Part shown: piece by piece, positions 53,332 to 63,319 of the stretch
Position numbering within the stretch: position 1 is the first letter of the stretch
Layout: each line of letters opens with the position of its first letter
Assembly (NCBI GenBank): GCA_934630375.1
Contig: CAKTVQ010000006.1
Location: forward strand, 13,246 to 77,245
Length of the DNA: 64,000 nt
Direction of reading: 5' to 3'
Source: an uncultured Collinsella sp.
GTDB taxonomy: Bacteria; Actinomycetota; Coriobacteriia; Coriobacteriales; Coriobacteriaceae
Translations under genes and position numbers: made by a program
Notes under the pieces: generated by a model
Told to the model about the DNA's origin: nothing
Seen by the model: only the letters and a program-made list of their open reading frames with translations
The model's database searches: none

Positions 53332-53368
53332 CGCCGGGACGTCTACCACACGGGCGCCCCGGCGTTTT
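53332..53368 (+). terminator. terminator-like hairpin after the LPXTG gene
   Basis: CGCCGGG and CCCGGCG form a stem followed by TTTT, about 60 bases past the stop. Confidence 0.5.
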
Positions 53369-53401
53369 ACGTTGTATGGCCGGGGCATCTGCTCCGAGAT
53401 T

Positions 53402-53507
53402 GTCTCGATCTGTAACATCCAGCAGGCAAAACGGTCCTTAGGTGTTACAGATTGAGATGTTTGGCAAGGACGGGCCATCGGCCAACCATCCATTCTCATC
53501 TGTAACG
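53402..53507. repeat. hairpin array cluster C (1 unit plus a half unit)
   Basis: One full unit at 53402-53458 (arms GTCTCGATCTGTAACA / TGTTACAGATTGAGAT). About 90 bp after its start a lone left arm TTCTCATCTGTAAC (about 53493-53506) remains without its partner, where the copA promoter begins. The array appears worn down at the edge of copA. Confidence 0.85.
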
Positions 53508-53530
53508 AAATGTCATATTTTTTTCTGCAC

Positions 53531-53561
53531 TAGACACCCCCAGGGGGTATGGGTGTATAGT
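53531..53561 (+). promoter_or_regulatory. copA promoter with CsoR-like operator
   Basis: TAGACA and TATAGT are 19 bp apart. Between them lies CACCCCCAGGGGGTATGGGTG, a G/C-tract palindrome like known CsoR operators. A csoR gene lies downstream at 56461, so copper-dependent derepression of copA is expected. Confidence 0.7.
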
Positions 53562-53608
53562 ATCGGCAAGTTAACAATTCCAACACTGAACTACAGAAAG
53601 GAGAAGCC

Positions 53609-55951
53609 ATGGCTCAAGATAAATTCGATGTGGGTGGCATGACATGCGCCGCCTGTCAGGCGCACGTGGACCGTGCCGTGAGCAAGCTCGACGGCGTCGA
53701 GAGCGTCGCGGTCAATCTGCTCGCCAGCTCTATGCTGGTGGACTACGACCCCGCGCAGGTCTCCCCCGATGACATCTGCACCGCCGTCGACCGCGCGGGC
53801 TACTCGGCCTCACCCGTTGATGCGGGCACCGGTGCCGCCGGCTCAAACGGCAGTGCGCAAGCCAGGTCCGGCGCCGCCCATATGGAGTCGCCTACCAAAA
53901 AGCTGGAGGCCGCCGCCTCCGCCATGCGCACCCGCCTCATCGTCTCGATCGTATTCCTCATCCCACTGTTCTACATAGGCATGGGGCACATGCTTGGCTG
54001 GCCGCTACCCGGCATTTTCACCGACCATACCCACAGCATGACGCTCGCGCTCACCGAGCTCGTCCTGCTCATCCCCATCGTCTACGTCAACGACGCGTAC
54101 TTTATCAACGGGTTTAAATCGCTCGCGCACGGCGCGCCGACCATGGACGCTCTCATCGCCGTCGGCGCCACCGCGTCGATCGCCTGGTCGCTCTACGCCA
54201 TGTTTATCATGGCCGACCAGCTGGCCGCGGGTCAGGTCCACGAGGCCATGATGACAGGCATGGACAATCTGTATTTTGAGAGCGCCGGCACGATCCTGTC
54301 GCTGGTCACCGTAGGCAAATATCTCGAGACACGCAGCAAATCCAAGACTGGCGGCGCCATCGAGGCGCTCATTGACCTGGCGCCCAAGACCGCGGCCGTC
54401 GTGGCAGAGGACGGCACCGAAACCACCGTCGATGTCGACGCCATCCTTCCCGGCCAGGTCCTGCGCGTGCGCCCCGGCGAGTCCATCCCTGTCGACGGCG
54501 TGGTACTCGAGGGAAGCTCGGCCGTGGACGAGAGCGCGCTCACCGGCGAGTCTATCCCCGTGGAAAAGGCCGCTGGCGACACCGTCAACGCCGCCACGGT
54601 CAACCGCACGGGCTCGTTTACCTTCCGTGCCACACGCGTGGGCGCCGACACGTCGCTTGCCAAGATCATCCAGCTCGTCGAGGACGCCAATGCCACCAAG
54701 GCGCCTATTGCCCGTATGGCCGACAAGGTCGCCGGCGTGTTCGTGCCCGTGGTGTTCGTGATTTCGGCCGTGACCTTTGCGGCGTGGATGGCGCTGACCG
54801 GCAACATAAACGAGGCGCTCACCTCTGCCGTGGCTGTGCTGGTGATCAGCTGCCCGTGCGCATTGGGCCTGGCCACACCTGTCGCCATTATGGTGGGCAC
54901 CGGCAAGGGCGCCGAGATGGGCATTCTGTTCAAGAGCGCCGAGGCGCTGGAGAATCTGCGCAGCGTGGGCACCGTGGTGCTCGATAAGACGGGCACCGTC
55001 ACCCGCGGCAAGCCGGCTGTGACCGACATTGAGGTGGCCACGCGCGCCGACGGCTCGCCCGCCATGAGCGAAAAGGCACTGCTCAAGCTGGCCGCCGCGC
55101 TGGAGCGCTCAAGCGAGCACCCGCTGGCCGAGGCGATTATGGCCGAGTGCGAGGCGCGCGGAATTGTCGCGCGCATGGTCGAGGACTTTGCCGCCGTGCC
55201 CGGTCGTGGCGTTACGGCGCGCGAGGGGCAAAACGCCATTGCAGCCGGCAACGTACGCCTGATGGACGAGTTGGGCGTTACCGTGCCCGCGGGTCTTGCC
55301 GAGCAATTTGCCGCCGAAGGCAAGACGCCGCTGTTCTTTGCCAAGAACGGCGAGCTTATCGGCACCATCGCCGTGGCTGACGAGGTCAAAGAGACGAGCG
55401 CCGAGGCCATCGCTGCGCTCCGCAAGCTCGGCGTCGACGTGCGCATGCTCACCGGCGACAACCGCGTGACGGCCGAGGCCATCGCCTGCCGCGTGGGGCT
55501 GAGCAGCGAACAGGTCATCGCCGACGTCCTCCCCGCCGACAAGGAGCGCCACGTGCGCGAGCTGCAGGATGCGGGCGGCAAGGTCGCCATGGTGGGCGAC
55601 GGCATCAACGACTCCCCCGCCCTGGCGCGCGCCGACGTGGGCCTTGCCATCGGCACCGGCGCCGACATCGCCAAGGAGGGCGCCGACGTGGTACTCATGC
55701 GCAGCGATCTCATGGATGTTGCGCGGGCCATCGAGCTTTCGCGCGCCACGATTCGCAACATCAAGCAGGACCTGTTCTGGGCGCTGTTCTACAACGGCAT
55801 CGGCATTCCGCTGGCGGCGGGCGTGTTCTTCCCGCTCACCGGGTGGCAGCTCTCGCCGATGTTTGGCGCCGCGGCCATGAGCCTGTCGAGCGTCTGCGTC
55901 GTAAGCAACGCTCTGCGCCTGAAATCCTTTAAGCCCAAGACGGCGCACTGA
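53609..55951 (+). CDS. copA: copper-exporting P1B-type ATPase
   Basis: A 780-residue copper pump. One N-terminal HMA domain (GMTCAAC at 10-16), eight membrane segments, the translocation motif [11 protein letters not shown] near 412-420, the phosphorylated Asp in DKTGT near 457, and [10 protein letters not shown] near 665. It exports Cu(I) from the cytoplasm. AAAGGAGAA precedes the ATG. copZ and csoR follow in the same direction, and a CsoR-like operator precedes it. Confidence 0.97.
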   Translation: MAQDKFDVGGMTCAACQAHVDRAVSKLDGVESVAVNLLASSMLVDYDPAQVSPDDICTAVDRAGYSASPVDAGTGAAGSNGSAQARSGAAHMESPTKKLEAAASAMRTRLIVSIVFLIPLFYIGMGHMLGWPLPGIFTDHTHSMTLALTELVLLIPIVYVNDAYFINGFKSLAHGAPTMDALIAVGATASIAWSLYAMFIMADQLAAGQVHEAMMTGMDNLYFESAGTILSLVTVGKYLETRSKSKTGGAIEALIDLAPKTAAVVAEDGTETTVDVDAILPGQVLRVRPGESIPVDGVVLEGSSAVDESALTGESIPVEKAAGDTVNAATVNRTGSFTFRATRVGADTSLAKIIQLVEDANATKAPIARMADKVAGVFVPVVFVISAVTFAAWMALTGNINEALTSAVAVLVISCPCALGLATPVAIMVGTGKGAEMGILFKSAEALENLRSVGTVVLDKTGTVTRGKPAVTDIEVATRADGSPAMSEKALLKLAAALERSSEHPLAEAIMAECEARGIVARMVEDFAAVPGRGVTAREGQNAIAAGNVRLMDELGVTVPAGLAEQFAAEGKTPLFFAKNGELIGTIAVADEVKETSAEAIAALRKLGVDVRMLTGDNRVTAEAIACRVGLSSEQVIADVLPADKERHVRELQDAGGKVAMVGDGINDSPALARADVGLAIGTGADIAKEGADVVLMRSDLMDVARAIELSRATIRNIKQDLFWALFYNGIGIPLAAGVFFPLTGWQLSPMFGAAAMSLSSVCVVSNALRLKSFKPKTAH

Positions 55952-56103
55952 TGCACCCGACCTTGCCCCTCAAACCGTCGCTCGCCTACCCAAGTACGTT
56001 TCGCTCCTCTTTCGGGGCAATCTCGGGCACCTCAGCGCACCTTTAAGATGACGCTGTTCACGACTAAACTGTCAGACAATCTCAATCGATAAGGAGTACA
56101 CCC

Positions 56104-56325
56104 ATGCGATACACAATCAAGACTTCCGGCCTCATGTGCGGCCACTGCGACGCCACCGTCGAGACGGCGTTGCTCAACGTGGCCGGCGTGACCGACGCCG
56201 ACGCCGATCACGAGACCCAGACCGTCCAGGTGGAGTGCGCCGACACCGTGACCGCCGAGCAGCTCGTCGCCGCCGTCGAGGGCGCCGGCGAGAAGTTCCA
56301 CGCCCTATCCGTGACCGCCGCGTAG
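56104..56325 (+). CDS. copZ: copper chaperone, single HMA domain
   Basis: A 73-residue soluble HMA protein with the metal motif LMCGHCDATVE at residues 10-20. It would carry Cu(I) to CopA, 150 bp upstream. The motif is M-C-G-H-C, a common variant of MxCxxC. AAGGAG precedes the ATG. A palindromic repeat separates it from csoR. Confidence 0.92.
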   Translation: MRYTIKTSGLMCGHCDATVETALLNVAGVTDADADHETQTVQVECADTVTAEQLVAAVEGAGEKFHALSVTAA

Positions 56326-56351
56326 CAGACGCCGCCCACTCAATCCTCAGA

Positions 56352-56418
56352 AGTTGCGGTGAAATACGGACTGTTGTGCCCCCCTAGGCCTTTAAACGGT
56401 CCGTATTTCACCGCAACT
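56352..56418. repeat. GTTGCGGTGAAATA palindrome, copy 3
   Basis: AGTTGCGGTGAAATACGGAC pairs with GTCCGTATTTCACCGCAACT apart from one base, around a GC-rich centre. It sits between copZ and csoR and may separate their expression. Confidence 0.88.
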
Positions 56419-56460
56419 GACGGGGGCATCCGGAAGATCGACCAGAAACGAGGACCCGCC

Positions 56461-56733
56461 ATGATGGCAGACCATAAATCGGTGACCCGCATGCTCAAGA
56501 CGGCACGCGGTCAGATCGACGGCATCCTGCGGATGGTCGATGAGGACCGTTATTGCGTCGATATCTCCACGCAGCTCATGGCCACACAGGCGCTCCTCGC
56601 GCGCATCAACGCCGACGTGCTCAAGGCGCATATCGAGGGCTGCGTGACTTCGGCAATCGAATCGGGCGACGAAGACCTCAAAGCCGCCAAACTCGCCGAG
56701 ATCGAACGCGTCGTCGATAAACTCTCCAAGTAA
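56461..56733 (+). CDS. csoR: CsoR-type copper-sensing repressor
   Basis: A 90-residue all-helical repressor. The Cu(I) ligands Cys-His-Cys are visible: Cys in DRYCVDISTQL near 37, and His and Cys in KAHIEGCV near 62-66. It releases its operator when copper binds. The start is ATG 56461 (MM) or 56464. The likely target is the G/C-tract palindrome before copA. The Cys/His set argues against an RcnR or FrmR role. Confidence 0.93.
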   Translation: MMADHKSVTRMLKTARGQIDGILRMVDEDRYCVDISTQLMATQALLARINADVLKAHIEGCVTSAIESGDEDLKAAKLAEIERVVDKLSK

Positions 56734-56734
56734 T

Positions 56735-56827
56735 TGGGGCATTGGGGACAGACCGCTTTGCACCTTCTTGGTGCATCGGGGACAGGTATGTTTGCACCAC
56801 CTTGGTGCAGATTGACCTGTCCCCCTT
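56735..56827. repeat. GGGGACAGGT/TTGCACC hairpin region
   Basis: GGGGACAGGT...TTTGCACCA-CCTT-GGTGCA...ACCTGTCCCC (56778-56825) forms a long hairpin. A shorter related stretch with GGGGACAGACC and TGCACC/GGTGCA lies just before it. Probably a terminator after csoR and another dispersed palindrome family. Confidence 0.7.
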
Positions 56828-56879
56828 GCTCTAAATCGGGTATAAAGGCGTGCAGCATATCGAACGAAAGGCAATTTGC

Positions 56880-57353
56880 ATGAATGACTTTATGAAGGGC
56901 CGCAATGGTGCCGATGAACTCACCATTGTGATGGGTTTTGCCGGCATCGTCATCGCGATGATCGGATCGATAGCCCGCATCCAGTGGCTCAGCTGGATTG
57001 CCATCGCCGTAATCGTGATTGGCGTGCTGCGCGGCCTGTCCAAAAACATCGACGCACGTCGCAAGGAAAACGCGGCCTTTGTCGCCGCGACCGCGAACGT
57101 CCCCGGCTTGGGCAAGTTCGTCGCCAGCTTGGGCGGTGGAACTGCAGCGGCCAGCACCTCGCGCGCAGCTGGAACGAGCAAGGAAGACTTTGAGCGTGCC
57201 AAGCGCACGGCCAAGAAGATGTGGAAGGGCCGCAAAACTACGGCATACCTCAAGTGCCCCAACTGCGGCCAGATGCTCTCCGTCCCCAAGGGCAAAGGCA
57301 AGATCCGCGTCACCTGCCCCAAGTGCCACGCCAAGATGGAAACCCGCTCCTAG
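56880..57353 (+). CDS. small membrane protein with C-terminal zinc ribbon
   Basis: A 157-residue protein with two N-terminal hydrophobic segments (about 15-55), a charged linker, and a C-terminal ribbon with CPNCG and CPKCH near 130-153. The ribbon is of the type often annotated as zinc-ribbon domain. Its function is unknown. The start at 56880 follows GAAAGG. Confidence 0.75.
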   Translation: MNDFMKGRNGADELTIVMGFAGIVIAMIGSIARIQWLSWIAIAVIVIGVLRGLSKNIDARRKENAAFVAATANVPGLGKFVASLGGGTAAASTSRAAGTSKEDFERAKRTAKKMWKGRKTTAYLKCPNCGQMLSVPKGKGKIRVTCPKCHAKMETRS

Positions 57354-57414
57354 CGCCCGCACGCGGGACAAATTAATCAGGTTTGTTTGTCCCAAATCTT
57401 AAGTATTTGTTCGA

Positions 57415-57453
57415 TAAAAAAGCCGAGGCCTCGTGTTGAGACCTCGGCTTTTT
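57415..57453. terminator. two-way terminator between zinc-ribbon and amidohydrolase genes
   Basis: AAAAAGCCGAGG and CCTCGGCTTTTT form an 11-12-bp stem with A and T runs on both sides, between convergent genes. Confidence 0.88.
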
Positions 57454-57486
57454 GTATGTGGCAACGGAGCTGCACCTTTGTCACAC

Positions 57487-58857
57487 CTATGCCACACCGT
57501 CGCGGGCGAGCTCCTCGGCCAGCGCCTCGGCCGGCATGGCCATAATCGTGTCGAGCTCGGCGTCCACCTCGGGAATGCGCTTCACCTTGAGTTTGCGCAC
57601 CAGATCGCCGCGACACATCACATGTATCGGCTCACGCAGAGCGCACAGGTCATCGAGCGGATTCTTGCGCGTCACCAGGATATCGGCGGCCTTGCCGCAC
57701 TCGATCGTACCGGTCTCGCCGCCCAGCCCCAGGAGCTCGGCATTGACCTGCGTGGCCGTATGCAGCGCAAAGGCGCTGCTCACGCCCACGTACTTGGCAA
57801 AATAGGCCACCTCACGCCACATGTCGTACTGCGTCACGAACGGGCAGCTCGAATCTGTGCCAAGGCCCACCTTAACGCCAGCTTCCAGCGCCGCACGAGC
57901 ACTCTCGATAATGCCCGAGCACACGATGTCGCCGTTCTTCTTTTGCGTGTCAGTCGAATGGGTCTTCTCCGGATCGAGCAACACAAACGGCAGCGCCGGG
58001 CTGATAGTGCAGGTAACGCTGGGCGCACGCCCCTCGAGCTGCGTGCCCGCGGCGCCACGGTACAGCTCCAGGATCTCGGGCGTCATCGGGGCACCGTGCT
58101 CGATCGTGTCGACCCCGGCCTCAAGCGCGGCCTTCACGCCCTCGGTGCTCTCGACATGAGCCATAACCGGCAGGCCCATCTCGTGCGCCGCCTTGCACGC
58201 CGCCGCGGCAACCTCCACCGGCATACGCAGCACGCCCGGCTCGCCCACCTCGGTCGCATCGAACACACCTCCCGTTACGAACAGCTTAATGACGTCGGCG
58301 CCGCGCGCATACAGGTCTCTCACCTGCTCGGCTGCCTCGACGGGGCTGTTGGCCACCTGGGCGAACAAGCCCGCGCCATGGCCGCCCGGCACCGTGACGC
58401 CCGTTCCCGGCGCTACCAGGCGCGGACCCTGATACTTGCCGGCGTCGATAGCGTCGCGCACGGCAATGTCGGCAAACAACGGGTCGCCCGCGCCGCGCAC
58501 CGTGGTCACGCCGCTTGCCAGCTGCTGCTGGGCACTGCCCTTGAGGATGCGGCGGACGATGGCACGGCCCACGGGATTATCGAGTTTCTTCATCAGCGCT
58601 CCCGCATCGCCGGCCGAGACAGGCTTGCCCGAGCCGCACAGGTGCACGTGCATATTGATGAGACCGGGCATGAGATACGCACCACCCAGGTCGATAACCT
58701 CGGCGCCCGCGGGCGCCTGCGCCACAGCACTCGGCCCCATCCAGGTGATGATGCCGCGCTCAACAGTAACGGCCATATCGGGCTGCGGCTCCATATGCTC
58801 CGAACCATCCAGAACGGTCGCATTGATAAACAATGTGGGACGATCGGCAGATGCCAT
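57487..58857 (-). CDS. metal-dependent amidohydrolase
   Basis: A 456-residue member of the imidazolonepropionase/prolidase-like amidohydrolase group. Metal ligands are visible: NMHVHL near 67-72, the Lys in VIKLFVTGG near 185, AHVES near 222, IEHGAPM near 243, and GLGTDSSCP near 325. The substrate is not clear; relatives hydrolyse cyclic amides or dipeptides. GGGAGGAG precedes the ATG. The hairpin array D lies upstream. Confidence 0.88.
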   Translation of the reverse strand: MASADRPTLFINATVLDGSEHMEPQPDMAVTVERGIITWMGPSAVAQAPAGAEVIDLGGAYLMPGLINMHVHLCGSGKPVSAGDAGALMKKLDNPVGRAIVRRILKGSAQQQLASGVTTVRGAGDPLFADIAVRDAIDAGKYQGPRLVAPGTGVTVPGGHGAGLFAQVANSPVEAAEQVRDLYARGADVIKLFVTGGVFDATEVGEPGVLRMPVEVAAAACKAAHEMGLPVMAHVESTEGVKAALEAGVDTIEHGAPMTPEILELYRGAAGTQLEGRAPSVTCTISPALPFVLLDPEKTHSTDTQKKNGDIVCSGIIESARAALEAGVKVGLGTDSSCPFVTQYDMWREVAYFAKYVGVSSAFALHTATQVNAELLGLGGETGTIECGKAADILVTRKNPLDDLCALREPIHVMCRGDLVRKLKVKRIPEVDAELDTIMAMPAEALAEELARDGVA

Positions 58858-59008
58858 ATCGAGCTCCTCCCTCACGATTAACTTGAACATTTGTTCATTA
58901 TCGCCCAGCGCGACAGGGTTGCTGCGGACATATCGGCTAACGGGAAGAAGAGAAGGGCGTGAGGATGAACAGACCAGCGCAGCGATGTTTCGGTCGTTCC
59001 AGCAAAAC

Positions 59009-59305
59009 GTCTTGATCTGTAACAAGTGGACCGTCTTTAACCTTCCAAATGTTACAGATCGAGATTTTCGGTCGTGCGTCCAACCTTTGTCTCAATCTGT
59101 AACAGTTAGGTCAAGTTTTGGCCTGTAGATGTTACAGATTGAGATATTCTCCAGCCCCATCGTCAAACGTCTAAATCTGTAACAAGTAGACAGGTTTTCG
59201 GCCTCTAGATGTTACAGATTGAGATCTTTTAGCGGTGGCCAACCTTCTGTCTTGATCTGTAACAGTTACGAGGCCAAACGACCCCTTGTTGTTACAGGTT
59301 GAGAC
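59009..59305. repeat. hairpin array cluster D (4 units)
   Basis: Units of exactly 57 bp start at 59009, 59089, 59169 and 59249, a strict 80-bp period with 23-nt spacers. Arms are GTCT(C/T)(A/G)ATCTGTAACA and TGTTACAG(A/G)T(C/T)GAGA(C/T). The cluster ends 41 bp from the 3' end of the nuclease-like gene and accounts for the 58858-59346 gap. Confidence 0.96.
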
Positions 59306-59346
59306 AAACTCGGCAGGAACAACCACATCCGCGTCAGCTGCGCCCC

Positions 59347-60417
59347 TCAGCGTCCATACCACTGGCGTCTCCATTCCTCAGCCAAATCGGCCCGTCGCGG
59401 AATACCCGCCAGTCTCATCTTCTCAACCAGCTTCCCCGGATTCTTGAGCTCATCAAACGTAAACCGAAGCACCTTGTGCCCGAGCATTGTCAGATGAGAT
59501 TCCCGCTGACGCTCTGCCACGAATGGGTCAACCGACTCCCGACCCTCGCCGCTCTGCAAGGTGTACTTCCCCTTTCCGTCGAGCTCGCCGATGACACACG
59601 TCCCGTCCTCGAGCCGCCAAAAATAGTCGACGCGAAACACCTGGCTCGGATCGAGCGGGTCGCGAAACTCCACCTGCAGCTCCGGAACCGGAAAGCCGTA
59701 CGCAATAAAGAATGCTCGGAACCGAGACTCGCCGCCGTTTTCAGACAGCCCGTCCGCATATGACGCAATCACTTGCGCCCTGCGATACCCGCGCCTGCCC
59801 TCGCAATCGGAGCGAAGACACTCGCACAGGTCATCGCGCGATACGCCCCTTGCCCTCAATGCAGAATCGGCAATCGCCAACCCGTAGGAGAACGGCGCAC
59901 GCAGCAAGCAATCCTCCACCGTGCGCCAAAACGACGTCGCCTGCACGCCGTCGACTTGTTCAAGTGCGCCCGCCGCCTGCGGACGCAACAGCCGACATCC
60001 TGCACTCAGCGGCACCGAGCAACCTGTCTTAACAAGATATCGTGGCCCAAGCAGATCATTCGGCACCTCCAGACCCCACAAAAGTGCCGCGTCATAACCC
60101 CAAAACGCCCAATCGGGATGAAACTCTGCAAGCCCTTTGATGGTACGCAGCGCTCGCTCCGCCGGCGTCAGTACACCCCAATCATGTTGAAAGCAGAACA
60201 AATACGGCTCGGGCTCCGCAATATCATCGGTTCCCACATGACGCCGTAGCCACATGAGCTCGGCATTGTCATGCGTTGCGAGCAGCGCACCTTGCTCGGT
60301 CGCCTCCGTGAGTCGCGCGAGCATCCTATTCCGCGCCAACGTGTTGCGAGTCGTATGCTTGTGCTTGAAAACGGTATTAGACACTTCCATCACCACCACA
60401 TCGGACAAATGAACCAT
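59347..60417 (-). CDS. PD-(D/E)XK-like protein flanked by hairpin arrays
   Basis: A 356-residue protein. The N-terminal half is an uncharacterised helical domain. The C-terminal part looks like a DUF559/Vsr-type nuclease fold: VFRVDYFWRLEDG followed by VIGELDGKGKY, near residues 255-280, then QRESHLTMLGHKVLRFTFDEL. The acidic residues and Lys in DYFW..ELDGKGK fit a PD-(D/E)XK core, but activity is not proven. The start is ATG 60417, with GGAGG eleven bases upstream; GTG 60423 is an alternative at five-base spacing. Arrays D and E lie immediately on its two sides. Confidence 0.72.
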   Translation of the reverse strand: MVHLSDVVVMEVSNTVFKHKHTTRNTLARNRMLARLTEATEQGALLATHDNAELMWLRRHVGTDDIAEPEPYLFCFQHDWGVLTPAERALRTIKGLAEFHPDWAFWGYDAALLWGLEVPNDLLGPRYLVKTGCSVPLSAGCRLLRPQAAGALEQVDGVQATSFWRTVEDCLLRAPFSYGLAIADSALRARGVSRDDLCECLRSDCEGRRGYRRAQVIASYADGLSENGGESRFRAFFIAYGFPVPELQVEFRDPLDPSQVFRVDYFWRLEDGTCVIGELDGKGKYTLQSGEGRESVDPFVAERQRESHLTMLGHKVLRFTFDELKNPGKLVEKMRLAGIPRRADLAEEWRRQWYGR

Positions 60418-60443
60418 CGTCACCGTTGCCTCCGCCGACAAAT

Positions 60444-60660
60444 GTCTTGATCTGTAACAGGAAGACCGATTTTTGGCCTGTTGATGTTACAGATTGAGAC
60501 ATTCCCCCAGCCAGACGCCAAACGTCTCGATCTGTAACAGTAAACCGTTCTCCAGACCCCTAAACGTTACAGATTGAGACAAACCAGCGGCGCCCAAGCA
60601 TTCGTCTCGATCCGTAACAGGTAGACCGGTTTTTTGTCCCCAAACGTTACAGATCGAGAC
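60444..60660. repeat. hairpin array cluster E (3 units)
   Basis: Units of exactly 57 bp start at 60444, 60524 and 60604, again an 80-bp period. Arms are GTCT(C/T)GATC(T/C)GTAACA and (T/C)GTTACAGAT(T/C)GAGAC. It fills the gap between the nuclease-like gene and the unknown protein gene, and its first unit lies 27 bp from the nuclease-like start. Confidence 0.96.
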
Positions 60661-60700
60661 ATAAAGGCAGAAGGCGAGGCAGGCGACAACCGCCCATCCC

Positions 60701-61408
60701 CTACTCCCATTCTTGCTCGTAAATATTGAGCGACTTTACGTAACGCCCCTGGGCGCCCATGATGTCGCGGACCAGACGCAAGAAGAAGCTGATGCACGAG
60801 GTGTCAAAGCCGTCCTGCAGGTCCTCGGGATGCACCGCACCCGGCCCGTCGACCGCCGTGTCGTTCAGGCGCGCAATGTCATACAGGTAGAGCTGTCCCG
60901 CCGCAAGCCAGACATCGTCGACGGAGGCGAGGCGCACCGCAATCGCGCCGTCGCTCCAGTGCTCCCTCTGCACGATATGTGGGTCGTAGACATCAAAGCG
61001 ATGATCGGTGCGTGTGTCCTTCAGCACGACCATGCCGGACGCAGGATTCTTGTCCAAAATGCCAAAGCGCGAGAAATACTGCGTATCACGCACCTGCTCG
61101 AGCCGCTTGAGCGAGGCAGGCGAAAGCGATGCCGGCGGCTCGTCAACATATAGCTCGAGCAGCGTTTTGCCTTGGCGATAGGGGCGCTCGAAGAGCAGCC
61201 AATCAGTAAACGCCATGTTGTAGGCCATGATTTCGTTTTGAGAAGGTTCCTCGCAATAGCTGAGCCACGGGTCGACGATAATCTCGAACTGCTCGCGCGC
61301 CGGCTCCAGGAATTGAAACTTCCGCAGCATCCAAAAATGGGCCATGTCGGCAATATCGTTGCCGACGGCTTCAGCCAGCTCTGCTCGGTCAAAAGCGTGG
61401 TCAGTCAT
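60701..61408 (-). CDS. unrecognised cytoplasmic protein
   Basis: A 235-residue acidic protein that I do not recognise. No signal peptide, membrane segment or clear motif. It is aromatic-rich (MAHFWMLRKFQFLEP, DWLLFERPYRQG, LYLYDIA). GGAGGATGCC precedes the ATG. Array E lies at its 3' end. Confidence 0.7.
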   Translation of the reverse strand: MTDHAFDRAELAEAVGNDIADMAHFWMLRKFQFLEPAREQFEIIVDPWLSYCEEPSQNEIMAYNMAFTDWLLFERPYRQGKTLLELYVDEPPASLSPASLKRLEQVRDTQYFSRFGILDKNPASGMVVLKDTRTDHRFDVYDPHIVQREHWSDGAIAVRLASVDDVWLAAGQLYLYDIARLNDTAVDGPGAVHPEDLQDGFDTSCISFFLRLVRDIMGAQGRYVKSLNIYEQEWE

Positions 61409-61832
61409 GGCATCCTCCTCAAACTGATGGATCTCAATTTGAGCTTACGAGGAGGGTGGGCAGCCATGACCAGCACGGGCAAAATAGGCCTCCGACTGCA
61501 AACCAGATGCTGACCAAACACTTGACGAAAAGCTTGACCGAAAATGCGCACCGCAACAAAACCGCAGGTAAACATAGACGGCCAACCCGCCCTTTTGAGC
61601 CAAATGCCCGCAGCCACCACAGAAACAACAGTTGACCACAGCCCAAGAAGTCGACAAATGAACACCCGTACGTCGACAAACAAGCAAATCACTCGCAAAT
61701 CCGCAAGGAGTGTCCCCGAATGCCGACAGAAAAGGAACGTCCCCAACTGCCGGCACTTAGGGACGTTCCTTTTGTGCTGGCAGTTAGGGACAGCCCTTGC
61801 CGATTCGATTGTTGAGTATCTCCGTGACTACT
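61409..61832. other. intergenic gap with no gene seen
   Basis: No reading frame here has a good start, ribosome site and protein-like composition. Positions 61430-61700 contain nothing I can identify. The right third is occupied by a dispersed palindrome (61710-61797). Confidence 0.6.
61710..61797. repeat. GGGACGTTCC/GCCGGCA palindrome, copy 3
   Basis: AAAAGGAACGTCCC and GGGACGTTCCTTTT are exact arms flanking CAACTGCCGGCACTTA, inside outer TGCC(G)/GGCA ends. An extra half repeat (GGCAGTTAGGGACAG) follows. Same family as 30.4 and 41.9 kb. Confidence 0.88.
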
Positions 61833-63314
<1,482 letters not shown>

Positions 63315-63319
63315 GGCAC

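Noticed and set aside
59009..60660. Hairpin arrays read as a CRISPR array
   Set aside because: The repeated part is only 16 bp and alternates orientation, centres resemble each other, the pattern is scattered in five gaps, and no cas genes are present.
61405..61746. A 113-codon minus-strand open frame before gltD
   Set aside because: It starts inside a dispersed palindrome, has no ribosome site and overlaps the next gene's start region.
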